Assembly: GCA_965230275.1 (NCBI GenBank)
Contig: CBDDKO010000002.1
Span: 868,001-932,000 of the forward strand
Source of the DNA: JAJRRS01 sp965230275
GTDB taxonomy: Bacteria > Planctomycetota > Phycisphaerae > Phycisphaerales > Phycisphaeraceae
Direction of reading: 5' to 3'
DNA length: 64,000 nucleotides
This document shows positions 1 through 8,465 of the stretch, piece by piece. The notes under the pieces were generated by a model. The model saw nothing but the letters and a program-made list of their open reading frames with translations. It was not told the origin of the DNA and made no database searches. Every line of letters begins with the position of its first letter. Position 1 is the stretch's first letter. The position numbers and the translations under genes were made by a program.

Positions 1-252
1 CCCGAGCCGGGGGAGAAGGTAAGTGTAAGTGCTTCAGTCGATCACGCGAAGATCTGCGAACTCATTCCGAATGCCGAAGAACGTATCCATTTTTTCACCC
101 TGGTCCTCAAAGCGATGGAGATCGCCGACCGCACCGGATGGGACGATCTAACCAAGGCTTGGACCGATCAAGGTGTTCATAATCTAAAGGTGTGGCTGGA
201 AGACGGAGCGCCTCATAAAACAGACTCGGAGGCCACTGGCGAGGATATTTAA
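1..252 (+). CDS. C-terminal end of an unidentified protein (partial)
   Basis: An open frame runs from the window edge to a TAA at 250-252 (83 residues, frame 1), so the start lies outside the window. The fragment is rich in charged residues and ends in an acidic tail (SEATGEDI). It shows no signal peptide, membrane segment or motif I recognise. It is followed after about 50 bases by the ssrA promoter. The codon use resembles that of the neighbouring genes, so it is probably real, but no function can be given from the visible part. Confidence 0.6.
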   Translation, partial: PEPGEKVSVSASVDHAKICELIPNAEERIHFFTLVLKAMEIADRTGWDDLTKAWTDQGVHNLKVWLEDGAPHKTDSEATGEDI

Positions 253-278
253 CTCATAACTTCTACACCCGACAGGGA

Positions 279-307
279 TAGTCACCACACGAATGATCCG
301 ATATAAT
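279..307 (+). promoter_or_regulatory. Probable sigma70-type promoter of ssrA
   Basis: A perfect TATAAT box lies at 302-307. A weak -35 match, TAGTCA at 279-284, sits 17 bases upstream. Transcription would start near 314, leaving a short 5' leader before the mature tmRNA end at 328, as expected for RNase P processing. Confidence 0.6.
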
Positions 308-327
308 GGGGGTGTTCTTTGACAATT

Positions 328-703
328 GGGGCCGACTGGTATTGACCGGACAGGGAAGGCTTGCGGTGGCACGTCGAGGTGTGCGTAGGTCCTCGTTAAA
401 CAGCGCACAAAACTTTAAATGCCAACGATGATATCGCTGGTCGCATCGGCTTCGCGCCGGCGCGCATGGCTGCCTAATAGTGGCCGAGTCCGACAACAGA
501 ATGTCTACGGCTGTTGTCGGGCTTACAATCAGTAGACTCGTCCAAAGGGGACGCCTTAGCCCCGGCGGATTAAACCTTACTCAGGCTGGGGTCTTGATAG
601 GGGGTTCACGATCGCTCGAGACCTGAGATTAAAGCGTGAACTAAGCGTGTAGAGGCCGTCTGCTGACTGTCACGGGACGGGGGTTCGACTCCCCCCGGCT
701 CCA
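328..703 (+). ncRNA. ssrA: Transfer-messenger RNA (tmRNA), one-piece
   Basis: This RNA rescues stalled ribosomes and tags the incomplete protein for proteolysis. The 5' end GGGGCCG (328-334) pairs with CGGCTCC near the 3' end (696-702), with the G3-U pair that marks alanine acceptor stems, and A703 is the discriminator. CCA is not encoded. The T arm contains GGTTCGACTCC. The tag reading frame starts with GCC at 421 and reads ANDDIAGRIGFAPARMAA before TAA TAG at 475-480. The tag is 18 residues, long compared with the ten of E. coli, and ends MAA rather than LAA. A terminator follows. Acceptor pairing, T arm and tag frame together make the call secure. Confidence 0.95.
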
Positions 704-723
704 TTGTTGTTTGATTGACCCAT

Positions 724-769
724 AGCCCGCTATTTGCCTGGTGCAGCCAGGTGCTTAGCGGGTTTTTTG
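724..769 (+). terminator. Rho-independent terminator of ssrA
   Basis: CCCGCTA (726-732) pairs with TAGCGGG (756-762), and an inner stem GCCTGG/CCAGG lies inside. Six T residues follow at 763-768. It lies 20 bases past the tmRNA 3' end. Confidence 0.9.
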
Positions 770-1025
770 TATTTCGTCGGGAGTCGTCATGGCATGAGGG
801 TGCAACGTCGCCCTCTGTTTCACTGAACAGCACAGCACTGGCGGATCACTTTGCAGGTCGATTCAACACCGCAATCAGTAGCGGTGGGCTGCCTCGGCGA
901 ATACATGACTGCCTAATACGTGTGCAATGGGGGAGATCGTCTGTCCGTGTGCTTAAAGGATAGGCTCGCTACCACATTTTGGAGCGATAGGGCGGCATGG
1001 AACGGGATTTGCACGATGTTTAGTC

Positions 1026-1616
1026 ATGCCAAGCCGTATAGGGATAATCCAGTCGATACTGCTCATCACGGTGGCGTGGCTGCTGCCCGCCTGCTCGGTG
1101 AAGCCGATGGGTTCTGTGTCCGGCCCGGCTCGATCGATCGTGCGCATGCACGGGGGCGTGAGTTGTGATCCCGGCCACACGGAGCATGCTGATGCACTGC
1201 TCGAAGACATGTGCAACCGGCTTGGCTCGGATTTGTCGATTCGGCCCAGGATGACGGTTCTCGGGACGGACGATCCTGTTGCCTTTGCTTCGGGAAGACG
1301 TGATGTGTATGTCAGCGAGGGCCTGCTTCGGCTTGCCTCGGATGATGAAGTCCGGGCGGCGATCGCGCATGAGCTGGGGCACCTGCTTGAAGCGGATCAA
1401 GGCTCAACAGTTATGGCCCTTGCGGACGCGAACCGTCCCGCCTGCCCGGAGGCCCGGGCGGATCGACTCGGCAGACGGCTGCTTGATCAGGCCGGCTACG
1501 ACACCGAGGCGATGCACGGCTTGCTGCAGCGGCTGATGGCACACCCATCCATCGACAACCATGTCCGTGAGCAATTGAGTGTTCGTGCGGGCCTGCTTGA
1601 GGCGCAACGCGGATAA
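1026..1616 (+). CDS. M48-family-like zinc metalloprotease lipoprotein
   Basis: This is a predicted envelope-anchored zinc peptidase of 196 residues. The N-terminus has a hydrophobic segment ending in a lipobox-like LLPAC with Cys23 as the candidate lipidated residue. HELGH at 115-119 supplies two histidine zinc ligands and the catalytic glutamate, and EARAD at 142-146 fits the downstream glutamate ligand of M48 peptidases. The protein is short, consistent with the small lipoprotein members related to LoiP/YcaL, which act in envelope quality control. It stands alone between the ssrA terminator and a shared terminator at 1691-1726. The peptidase call is firm; the substrate is unknown. An ATG at 1017 is out of frame, so 1026 is the natural start. 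Confidence 0.8.
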   Translation: MPSRIGIIQSILLITVAWLLPACSVKPMGSVSGPARSIVRMHGGVSCDPGHTEHADALLEDMCNRLGSDLSIRPRMTVLGTDDPVAFASGRRDVYVSEGLLRLASDDEVRAAIAHELGHLLEADQGSTVMALADANRPACPEARADRLGRRLLDQAGYDTEAMHGLLQRLMAHPSIDNHVREQLSVRAGLLEAQRG

Positions 1617-1679
1617 CCGGGACGCCCATCGCCGACAGACGGATTGGCCGAGCGAATCCCCGAGTGAACCGATCATTCG

Positions 1680-1727
1680 TAAAAAAAACAAACCAGGCCG
1701 CAGTACTGATCCGCTGCGGCCTGGTTT
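1680..1727. terminator. Bidirectional terminator between convergent genes
   Basis: A 13-base perfect stem, AACCAGGCCGCAG (1691-1703) with CTGCGGCCTGGTT (1714-1726), lies between the convergent lipoprotease and small exported protein genes. The A-tract at 1680-1688 becomes a T-tract on the minus strand, so termination should be strongest for the minus-strand gene. Confidence 0.85.
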
Positions 1728-1761
1728 AGGTTTGTCTTACTGTTGTGGTTTGGTTCGTCTT

Positions 1762-2004
1762 TCAGTGCCCCGCACGGCCGCCGCGGTGGATGCGGTTCAT
1801 CCGTTCGACGTGCCGGGTGAACTCGGCGCTCTTGACGCGCTGGGTCGGGGCCTGTCCGGTGAGGGCGTAGGTCTGCCCGGCCTGGAAGGCGAGGTGAGCC
1901 TTGCGCCCCTGGTGGGCGGCTCGGGTGTCGCCGTGGCCTGCGGCGGCGATGCTGGTGAAAGCGAGGGTAGCGGCCAGAGCGGTGAAGGTTGCGAACTTGT
2001 TCAT
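1762..2004 (-). CDS. Small exported basic protein, function unknown
   Basis: The product has 80 residues. The start at 2004 is chosen over an upstream TTG/ATG frame because an AAAGGAG ribosome site lies about seven bases before this ATG and the sequence then begins with a classical signal peptide (MNKFATF, hydrophobic core, SIAAA cleavage-like site). The mature part is about 57 residues, rich in His, Arg and Gln, and ends RGGRAGH. It has no cysteines and no motif I recognise. It is a monocistronic unit ending at a strong terminator. Possibly a secreted cationic or metal-binding peptide, but that is only a guess from composition. Confidence 0.7.
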   Translation of the reverse strand: MNKFATFTALAATLAFTSIAAAGHGDTRAAHQGRKAHLAFQAGQTYALTGQAPTQRVKSAEFTRHVERMNRIHRGGRAGH

Positions 2005-2340
2005 CGTGAATCTCCTTTGGTTCGAGTCGTGTTGACTGACGGTTTGGGTTTCTGCCGACGGTTCGGCGTCTGATTTACAAGTCAAGCATTTTCCGGCCGG
2101 GCTACGCTTGTTGTGTGACTGCTAAAAGAACCGGCGACCCCCAGACTTTATTTCCGAGTGTTTAGATTATTTCTATTCAGGCCATCGATACTGATCTGAT
2201 TCAGCGGCGCCCAAACCACCCCGCGGGCAGGATTCCTGAGACCTGTAACCAGATCGCTAATCGTCTTTGGCCGCCCGATTTAGCAAGCTGCGAGGGGCGC
2301 CGGTGACGGTAGTTGTCGGGTTGCGCGTTATGATCTTCGT
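2005..2340. other. Divergent intergenic region, 336 bp
   Basis: This gap separates the divergent small exported protein (minus) and metzincin protease (plus) genes, so it must hold both promoters. It is AT-richer around 2130-2190. No clear -35/-10 pair or repeat was found in it. Confidence 0.4.
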
Positions 2341-3507
2341 ATGAAATACCATCGGCTTACACTCATCGTATTTGTGCTGACGCTCTGCCTGCCGGTTTCG
2401 GTTCTTCATGCTGAGGATGCCGATGAGCGGCCGGTGCTTCGGGTTGTGTTCTTTATGCCTTCGGATGTGGAGCCGCCGGACGGGGTGCGTGAACGGCTCA
2501 AGGAATACGTTGACTACGCGCAGATGTTTTACGGGAAGTGGATGGCGCACTGGGGATACCCGTGCGAGCAGCCGTTGGCTGTTAAGCGCGACGACGAGGG
2601 TTATCCCGAGGTCCTGTTCGTGAAAGGCCGAGAGACCGAGGCGAGCGGCCGATACAAGCAGCTCGGGTTTCAGGGGGAGGTCATTGAAGAAGCGTGCAAG
2701 AAGTACGGGCTTGATCCCGAGGGGCAGGTGTGGTGGATATTCACCTACAAAGGGCCGCAGCGCCGTGGCTTCCGGGGCGGGGGCAATGCGCTGCACGGCG
2801 GGACCTCCACGTCGATCTACGACCCCTCCGACGAAGGGCATCTACGTCTTGATGATGACCTTGGCAGCGATGAGCAGGCGCGGCTTAAATCCAAGGGATC
2901 GATCCATGAACTGGGGCACGCGCTGGGGCTGCCGCACATCGGGCCGCTCGATGAAGACGGGTTTGGCAACAGCCTGATGGGGCCGGTCATCAAGGCGTAT
3001 CGGAACAAGCACCCCGATGAGACACGTGTGTATCTGACCGAAGCGTCCGCGGCGATGCTTTGGAAGCACCCGCTATTCAGCGGCACGACACAAGACCGGG
3101 CGGTCACGCCGGCGCTCGACTTCGCGGACATCACCTTCACGCACGACAAGCAAGCCGGTAAGGTGATCGTGGCGGGCAAGGTCGTGTCGGACCACACCGC
3201 CCATAGCGTGGTGGTGGCGAACGAGTCGGATGCCACGCGCAACGATTACTGGCGGAAGTCTTACGTCGGCCGGGTCGGGGAGGACGGGACGTTTCGGGTC
3301 GAGGTCGATGAGCTGGATGAGGCCGACGGGTTCCTGCGGATCGTGAGCTGTTTTGATAATGGCGCGATCATCGGCAAGACCCCGGGCCGGGGGCTTTCGA
3401 CCGGATTCGTGAAGAAGTATCGGTTCGCCGACGGCGGGTTCAGCTTCGACGATGGGTGGGGGGACCCGCCGGCCCGCAAGTCTCGGGGCAGTGGTTCAGG
3501 GCGGTGA
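2341..3507 (+). CDS. Secreted metzincin-type zinc metalloprotease
   Basis: The product has 388 residues and starts with a signal peptide (MKYHRLTLIVFVLTL to LHAED). The extended zinc motif HELGHALGLPH at 189-199 gives three histidine ligands and the catalytic glutamate, which is the metzincin pattern, and SLMGP about 15 residues later fits the methionine turn. The C-terminal third (about 255-350) looks like a beta-rich accessory domain and the tail is low-complexity (RKSRGSGSGR). It is probably an exported peptidase acting on protein outside the cytoplasm. No PEP-CTERM tail is present. It is a single gene with no operon partner. The catalytic class is clear; substrate and subfamily are not. 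Confidence 0.8.
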   Translation: MKYHRLTLIVFVLTLCLPVSVLHAEDADERPVLRVVFFMPSDVEPPDGVRERLKEYVDYAQMFYGKWMAHWGYPCEQPLAVKRDDEGYPEVLFVKGRETEASGRYKQLGFQGEVIEEACKKYGLDPEGQVWWIFTYKGPQRRGFRGGGNALHGGTSTSIYDPSDEGHLRLDDDLGSDEQARLKSKGSIHELGHALGLPHIGPLDEDGFGNSLMGPVIKAYRNKHPDETRVYLTEASAAMLWKHPLFSGTTQDRAVTPALDFADITFTHDKQAGKVIVAGKVVSDHTAHSVVVANESDATRNDYWRKSYVGRVGEDGTFRVEVDELDEADGFLRIVSCFDNGAIIGKTPGRGLSTGFVKKYRFADGGFSFDDGWGDPPARKSRGSGSGR

Positions 3508-3834
3508 TGCTGAGCTGAGCGAGCCGGATCTGGTGTGTCTGGGTGGTCATCTGGGCCAAATAATGGGTCTGTGAGGCGATAAAGCGGGTTTCTGATGCCT
3601 CCAATGGCCTGAAAATCGCCCCAAATCAAAACTTAAGCATATAATTAACTTAGACTTGCAGTTTTTCACACCAATCTTTGCTTAACCATCATAATCGGTG
3701 TGCTGTGTCAATTAAATAGATGTGAGGGAACGCATTAGGTGCTGATCGGTGCTTGGTGCGAGACACACGCCTGCTCGTCGGCCGAGTCAAAGAAGACGAG
3801 CAGAGCCATGTGATGGGTAAGCTGGAGACGTGCC
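3508..3834 (+). promoter_or_regulatory. Upstream region of the ECF sigma gene with a shared motif
   Basis: This 327 bp gap is AT-rich from 3620 to 3720. At 3689-3712 it carries TCATAATCG-N5-CTGTGTCAAT, which recurs at 10872-10895 upstream of the giant PEP-CTERM protein gene. GCTTANCCA also lies just upstream of both copies. A TATAAT box at 3640-3645 has no convincing -35 partner. The shared motif could be a promoter read by an ECF factor or an operator; this is inference. Confidence 0.45.
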
Positions 3835-4356
3835 TTGAGCGACCGCAGCAGAGAGATCACCGTTCTATGGACCCGGACACAGCCGTTGATCCGCGGCTTT
3901 CTGTGGACAGCGGTCGGTCGTGCTGAGGATGTTGAAGACCTGATGCAGGAAGTCGCCGTGTCGATCGTTGACCGGTTCGACAGCTTCGAGCAGGGCACGA
4001 ACTTCAAGGCCTGGGCCCTGACCATCGCCCGGTACAAGGTCATGGACTTTGTCAAGAAGAAGATGCGGGACCGTCACGTGTTTGACGACGAGATGCTTGG
4101 CGATCTGGCCAAGACCCAGCTGCGTCTAAGCGACGAACAGAACCCTCGCGCCGATGCGTTGATTCACTGTATCGGCAAACTCAAGCCGCGAGCCAAGCAG
4201 CTGATGGAGCTGCGCTACGGGCATGAGATGACACCCCAGAAAATCGCACAGGCATCGGGCTCCACAGCCAACGCGGTCGCGGCGGCGCTGTACCGGGTCC
4301 GTAAAGCCATCGCCGAATGCATCGAATACCGGCTGGCGGGAGGTCAGCAGGCATGA
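3835..4356 (+). CDS. ECF RNA polymerase sigma factor, Rhodopirellula/Verrucomicrobium type
   Basis: The product has 173 residues. Region 2 is seen at about 27-80, with the DVEDLMQEV core-binding helix and TNFKAWALTIARYKVMDF promoter-melting segment. Region 4 is at about 120-165 (IGKLKPRAKQLMELRY, then a helix-turn-helix around PQKIAQASGSTANAVAAALYRVRKAI). Start: TTG at 3835 with TGGAG eight bases upstream; the frame is closed by TGA at 3811-3813 and no ATG is available. The stop overlaps the next gene's ATG (ATGA), so sigma and FecR partner are translationally coupled. In this family the neighbour normally transmits a surface signal to the sigma factor. Likely targets are the downstream surface genes and possibly its own promoter. 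Confidence 0.9.
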   Translation: MSDRSREITVLWTRTQPLIRGFLWTAVGRAEDVEDLMQEVAVSIVDRFDSFEQGTNFKAWALTIARYKVMDFVKKKMRDRHVFDDEMLGDLAKTQLRLSDEQNPRADALIHCIGKLKPRAKQLMELRYGHEMTPQKIAQASGSTANAVAAALYRVRKAIAECIEYRLAGGQQA

Positions 4357-6011
4357 ACGACATGATCGAATTCATCGATCGTTATCTTGCCGGCGAATTG
4401 ACGGACGCGCAATTCGACGCCCTGTGTGTCTGGCTGCGCGAAGACCCGTCCCACTTCGAGATGCTGGTCCGTCACTCGATGCTGGAGCAGGGGCTTTCCG
4501 AGTTCTTCCAGTCCGAAGAGACCTCACAGATTATTGAAGCCCTCAAGGAAAACGATGAGGGCAACCTGATGCACGACAGCAGCGTCGTGGGCGTTTTGCC
4601 CCCGAGCGTTGAGTCGGCGGAGGACACACAGTCGGCAAAGCCTTATATCGCGGCCCCGAGCGATCTGGACACGGACCGCCCGCATCAGATCTTCAGTTTT
4701 GCCGGCGTCCGAATTTATCACCGACGCGGGACGGGCGGCGGGGGCGGGATGGGCCTGAAACACTGGGCCTGGGCCGCCTTGGTTGCCATCGCCGCGGGGG
4801 TTGCCTGGGTGACCTTCACTCAGAAGCCCGTCGAGCCGGAGCCCGAACTCGTCCAAGCGCCTGCCAAGCTTGAGGTCGAGCCGGTCATCGCCACGCTGAC
4901 ACGCTCGCTGGAAGCGCAGTGGCAGGTCGAAGGCACGGACGCCGATGTCCAGGCGCTGACGGTCGGAGCCGAGCTTCGTCCCAGCAGGCTTTCGCTGACC
5001 GACGGGTTTGTTGAACTCACCATGAAGCGCGGCGCGACCGTGTTGCTCGAAGCGCCGGCGACGCTGGACCTGCTGGACGAGAACCGCGTGCGTCTGTCGC
5101 AGGGCAAGCTGGTCGCCGATGTTCCGGAGCAGGCCAAGTGGTTCACCGTGGACACGCTCACGGCCGAGATCATCGACCTGGGCACCCAGTTCGGTGTCGA
5201 GGCGGGTTTGGACGGCCAGACCACGGCGGCGGTATTCAAGGGCGTGGTCGAGATGAGCGAGGTGGCATCGCCGCAGCGTCCGGAACCCCGCAAGGTCATG
5301 ATCAGCCGGAACTGGCAGGCTTCGGTCAGTTCTGAGGGCCGGATGGATGACATGATCGAATCGCTGGACCCGTCGCACAGGTTCATCCAGGATTGGCACA
5401 CCGCGATGTATCGCCCGGAGATTACAGAGCAAGGGTTGTGGCTGAAGCAGATCCCTGAAAGTGTCACGGCGCTCGACCTCTTCGACCCGCAGAGGATCGC
5501 CGTATTCCTTGAACGTGCAGACGTCGAGGTCGATCAGCCCCTGAAGGGCTGGATCAACATGCCGGGCACCTATTCCGGCAACGCCTTGAAGCGGGCCTAC
5601 GGCCTGGTCCCCCAGGGTGAGGTGGTAGATAGCTATCTCATTCACAAAGCCGGCGGGACGGACAAGGGCGCGAACCAGAGCCGGCGGTTCACGACCGTGA
5701 TCCGCTTCCCGCGTGAGATCGTCGGGGTGCAGACCCGGACGGAGTTACTGATCGGCACCGACACGGTCTTCGCGGCACCCGACACCCGATACCACCGACA
5801 GAGCGGCGACGCCAAGAGCGGCATGCTCTGGCGTGGGCTTGACCCTCGCTCATCGTTTGACCGCGTCGTGATCTCGGAAGACCGACGAACGATTGAGGTC
5901 TCGATGGATGTCAAAGCGACGATGCGTGACCAGGTGCGGGTGCTGATCAAAGCGGCGGAGCCGGAGGAACTACTTGAGGAACCCATCGGCGTGAACGACG
6001 CCGACCTGTGA
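4353..6011 (+). CDS. FecR-domain transmembrane regulator, probable anti-sigma partner
   Basis: The product has 552 residues. The N-terminal helical part (about 1-50, ending LEQGLSEFF) fits the cytoplasmic sigma-interacting region of these regulators. One membrane helix is at about 136-155 (HWAWAALVAIAAGVAW). A FecR domain is at about 220-310, with RGATVLLEAPATLDLL, SQGKLVADVP, WFTVDT and DLGTQFGVEA. The remaining 240 residues form an extracytoplasmic domain I do not recognise. The start at 4353 is chosen because it overlaps the sigma factor stop and removes a 12-residue extension lying inside the sigma gene. The gene pair is the regulatory head of the surface module that follows. Confidence 0.85.
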   Translation: MNDMIEFIDRYLAGELTDAQFDALCVWLREDPSHFEMLVRHSMLEQGLSEFFQSEETSQIIEALKENDEGNLMHDSSVVGVLPPSVESAEDTQSAKPYIAAPSDLDTDRPHQIFSFAGVRIYHRRGTGGGGGMGLKHWAWAALVAIAAGVAWVTFTQKPVEPEPELVQAPAKLEVEPVIATLTRSLEAQWQVEGTDADVQALTVGAELRPSRLSLTDGFVELTMKRGATVLLEAPATLDLLDENRVRLSQGKLVADVPEQAKWFTVDTLTAEIIDLGTQFGVEAGLDGQTTAAVFKGVVEMSEVASPQRPEPRKVMISRNWQASVSSEGRMDDMIESLDPSHRFIQDWHTAMYRPEITEQGLWLKQIPESVTALDLFDPQRIAVFLERADVEVDQPLKGWINMPGTYSGNALKRAYGLVPQGEVVDSYLIHKAGGTDKGANQSRRFTTVIRFPREIVGVQTRTELLIGTDTVFAAPDTRYHRQSGDAKSGMLWRGLDPRSSFDRVVISEDRRTIEVSMDVKATMRDQVRVLIKAAEPEELLEEPIGVNDADL

Positions 6012-6056
6012 TGAAAAATCAGCTTGTTTAACACCACTTGAAGGAGGGCAACATTA

Positions 6057-6092
6057 ATGAGGGAGAAAGGCTCGTGCAATCTGGCCGAATGA
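6057..6092 (+). CDS. Possible 11-residue leader peptide
   Basis: ATG at 6057 follows a near-perfect ribosome site, AAGGAGGG, at eight bases. The frame reads MREKGSCNLAE and stops at TGA 6090-6092. It is followed by a hairpin, ACGCCGT-GAA-ACGGCGT, near 6111-6127, and then by the ribosome site of the PEP-CTERM gene. The arrangement resembles a leader ORF. It could equally be the relic of a start site. No regulatory residue bias is seen. Confidence 0.3.
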   Translation: MREKGSCNLAE

Positions 6093-6200
6093 GCCGCGGC
6101 CGTGTTTTATGACGCCGTGAAACGGCGTGTCGGGCCGAGCGCCCGGGCGATCGAGATCGGCGATCTTATTTTACGTGTTCTAAGTGGAGGATTTAATCAC

Positions 6201-7205
6201 ATGATTAGGAGAAAGAATTACCTGTCGGTACTGTCGGGCTGTGTCGCTTCGGTGGCACTGGTCGGCGGTGCCCAGGCGGATTACACGTTTGACGCTTCGG
6301 TCGACCAGACGTGGGCCGGTGCCAACTGGAACGACGGCACGCCGGGGCAGTTTGCCCTGGAAACATCCGGCGGCGATATCGGGCTGGCCCCGACAGGCAC
6401 GACCTATGAGTATGGCTCTGACGTCATCACCATCGATGACGGCAGCTCCGTGACTTCCGCGAGCCGTATCACCATCGATACCGGTTCACTGATCGTCGAT
6501 GGGTCGAGCCTGGATGTCGCCCTGACCAGCGGCAACCTCTCGGCCCTGAACACGGGCTTTGCCGGCGGTTCTGGCGCGAGCATCGTATTCAATGACGCCA
6601 ACGTCAGCTTCACCAGCTCCGGCTCCTCGGGCCGTACGATTCAGCTCAAGAACGATGCGACCATGACCATCACCGATTCCACGGTCAGCATCTCGGCCCT
6701 GGGAAACAAGGACTGGCTGGAGGTCAAGGACACGTCCGTCGTTACGGTGACCAACTCGATCATCAACTCGGGCACCGTGAAGCTCGATGGCACGGCCCCC
6801 TCGGCCCTGCTGTTCGAAAGCGGCACGATTACCCTGATCGAGGACAACGCACTGCGCTCCTCTGCCTCGTTCAACGGTCAGTTTGACTGGACCGGCGTCG
6901 CCGGTGCCGGGTCGCTGGTGCACACGGTGCTGGGTTCGGATGAGACCAAGCACCTGGCCGGCCGCGTCGCGCTGGGTATGTTCGCGATCGACGGTACACA
7001 GATCGCGCCCACCACGGTGTACGATGGCTCGAACGTCGCCGCGCTCAATGCCGAGCTGGCCACGCTGCCTGTCGGCGGGCGTTACTTCGAGATCACGGAC
7101 ACGGGTTCGCAGCAGAGCCTGGCGCTGGTCAACGTCCCCGAGCCGGCCTCGCTGGCGCTGATGGGGCTGGGTGGCTTGGCGATGTTCCGCGGACGCCGGT
7201 CATGA
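6201..7205 (+). CDS. PEP-CTERM surface protein, function unknown
   Basis: The product has 334 residues. Start 6201 is preferred over an upstream start at 6102 because GGAGG lies ten bases before it and a signal peptide (MIRRKNYLSVLSGC to GGAQA) begins there. The mature part opens with TFDASVDQTWAGANWNDG, a pattern common at the start of planctomycete PEP-CTERM and autotransporter-like repeat proteins, and continues as beta-rich, Ser/Thr/Gly-rich sequence with TITDSTVSISAL-like strands. The C-terminus carries VPEPASLALMGLGGLAMF followed by RGRRS, the complete sorting signal: PEP motif, transmembrane stretch and basic tail. An exosortase would process it; none is in this window. It lies directly downstream of the sigma/FecR pair. 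Confidence 0.85.
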   Translation: MIRRKNYLSVLSGCVASVALVGGAQADYTFDASVDQTWAGANWNDGTPGQFALETSGGDIGLAPTGTTYEYGSDVITIDDGSSVTSASRITIDTGSLIVDGSSLDVALTSGNLSALNTGFAGGSGASIVFNDANVSFTSSGSSGRTIQLKNDATMTITDSTVSISALGNKDWLEVKDTSVVTVTNSIINSGTVKLDGTAPSALLFESGTITLIEDNALRSSASFNGQFDWTGVAGAGSLVHTVLGSDETKHLAGRVALGMFAIDGTQIAPTTVYDGSNVAALNAELATLPVGGRYFEITDTGSQQSLALVNVPEPASLALMGLGGLAMFRGRRS

Positions 7206-7276
7206 GTTTGTAGTAGACGCTTCGGATCACCGGTGGTAACGGCCCGGCCCGAGGCATTGGATACAAAAGCACTGAA

Positions 7277-7303
7277 GCGGCAGCAGTCGGACACGGCTGC
7301 CGC
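7277..7303 (+). other. Hairpin between PEP-CTERM and pseudopilin genes
   Basis: GCGGCAGC (7277-7284) pairs with GCTGCCGC (7296-7303). There is no T-tract, so this is a stable transcript hairpin, possibly a processing or stability element, and not a classical terminator. The gap 7206-7571 otherwise shows only the in-frame extension described for the pseudopilin. Confidence 0.45.
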
Positions 7304-7571
7304 CGCCTTGAAAGGATCGGGGGATACCGGGGGATGTAAGCGAGTTAGGGGCCGAGTCGGCCTCAGTGTTTAATGATGTGAAATGGACCGCGACACGATG
7401 CAGAGCGAACCGCAGCAACAGCCCGAGGCCGATCCGGCGAGTTCGGAGGCCGTGCCTGAAACGCAGACACCCGAAGAGGTGACTAAGAAACGACTGCTGG
7501 CTCGTATCCGTATCGGTCGGTTCTACATCGACTTCCACAACCCGTTCAGCTCAGGCCGAAAGGAAAGTTCA

Positions 7572-8399
7572 ATGACAAGCTCACGACGTGGATTCACCCT
7601 CATCGAATTATTGGTGGTCATCTCGATCATCGCGCTGCTGGTGGGGATCCTCCTGCCGGCATTGGGCGCCGCACGGGCCAGCGCCAGGAGGACCAAGTGC
7701 GCGGTCAGTATCAAGCAGCTGAACACCGCGTTCTTCACCCTCGCAGCGGACAGCGACGGCAAGACCGTGGACGGCTGGGGGACCGGCGGCAGCGACGCGA
7801 ACTGGCCGATCCAGCTCGCCAACTATTACGGCAATACGGATGAAGCCCTACAGTGCACCGAAGCCGCCGAGCCGCCTGAAGGCGTCGGCACGGATGCCCA
7901 GGGTTATTACACAACAACACCAGGAAGGTCAGCCACAGCCACGACCTTCTGGACCCTCAACTACAACAACCAGATAAAGCCGCATGTCATCGGGACCCCC
8001 TATGAGGGCACCGGCCAGAAGTTCGGCGGCAGCTTCCAACTCAATGGTTGGCTGGATGGCAACGTGCCGGGGGGCAACAAGAACACGGCAAAGCGTGTAA
8101 TCAGCTCTATCGACGCGAATGTGACGACTTCAGAGATCGTTACTTTTGGCGGCGGCTTTAAGAGAACTGCCTGGCCCGAGTGGAGCGATGCCGATCCGAT
8201 CCCACTGGAAGAGTTGCCCGGTAGTGCGGGATTTGGCCTGCTCCGATATACCCCTGACCGCCACCAGGGCGCGATCAACGTTGGCTTCCTCGACGGTTCG
8301 GCACGGTCGGTTAATATCGTCGACCTGAAAACCGACGTGAAGTTCTACCAGTCCTGGGGCAAGCAGAAGGCAGGCAGCACCCCACCGCCGACACGTTAG
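7572..8399 (+). CDS. Type II/IV pseudopilin-like protein with H-X9-DG motif
   Basis: The product has 275 residues. MTSSRRG/FTLIELLVVISIIALLVGILLP is a canonical class III prepilin leader, cleaved after Gly7 with Glu at mature position 5, followed by the hydrophobic assembly helix. Near the C-terminus RHQGAINVGFLDG at about 230-242 matches the H-X9-DG signature of the planctomycete pseudopilin family often annotated as DUF1559 or prepilin-type. An AGGAAAG site precedes ATG 7572. The frame stays open upstream to an ATG at 7383, which would add 63 residues (acidic, then KKRLLARIRIGRFYIDFHNPF); such a long leader would be unusual. These pseudopilins are usually co-encoded with sulfatases and PEP-CTERM proteins, as here. 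Confidence 0.85.
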   Translation: MTSSRRGFTLIELLVVISIIALLVGILLPALGAARASARRTKCAVSIKQLNTAFFTLAADSDGKTVDGWGTGGSDANWPIQLANYYGNTDEALQCTEAAEPPEGVGTDAQGYYTTTPGRSATATTFWTLNYNNQIKPHVIGTPYEGTGQKFGGSFQLNGWLDGNVPGGNKNTAKRVISSIDANVTTSEIVTFGGGFKRTAWPEWSDADPIPLEELPGSAGFGLLRYTPDRHQGAINVGFLDGSARSVNIVDLKTDVKFYQSWGKQKAGSTPPPTR

Positions 8400-8465
8400 T
8401 CGACTCGGGTAGGTGATCGTATGTGCACGTTTATTCTTATGTCAACGGGGGATGGAGTATTGCTG

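Noticed and set aside
4524..5645. 373-codon open frame on the minus strand
   Set aside because: Antisense to the FecR-domain gene; Arg/Gly/Asp-rich composition of a GC-rich shadow frame, no ribosome site or domain.
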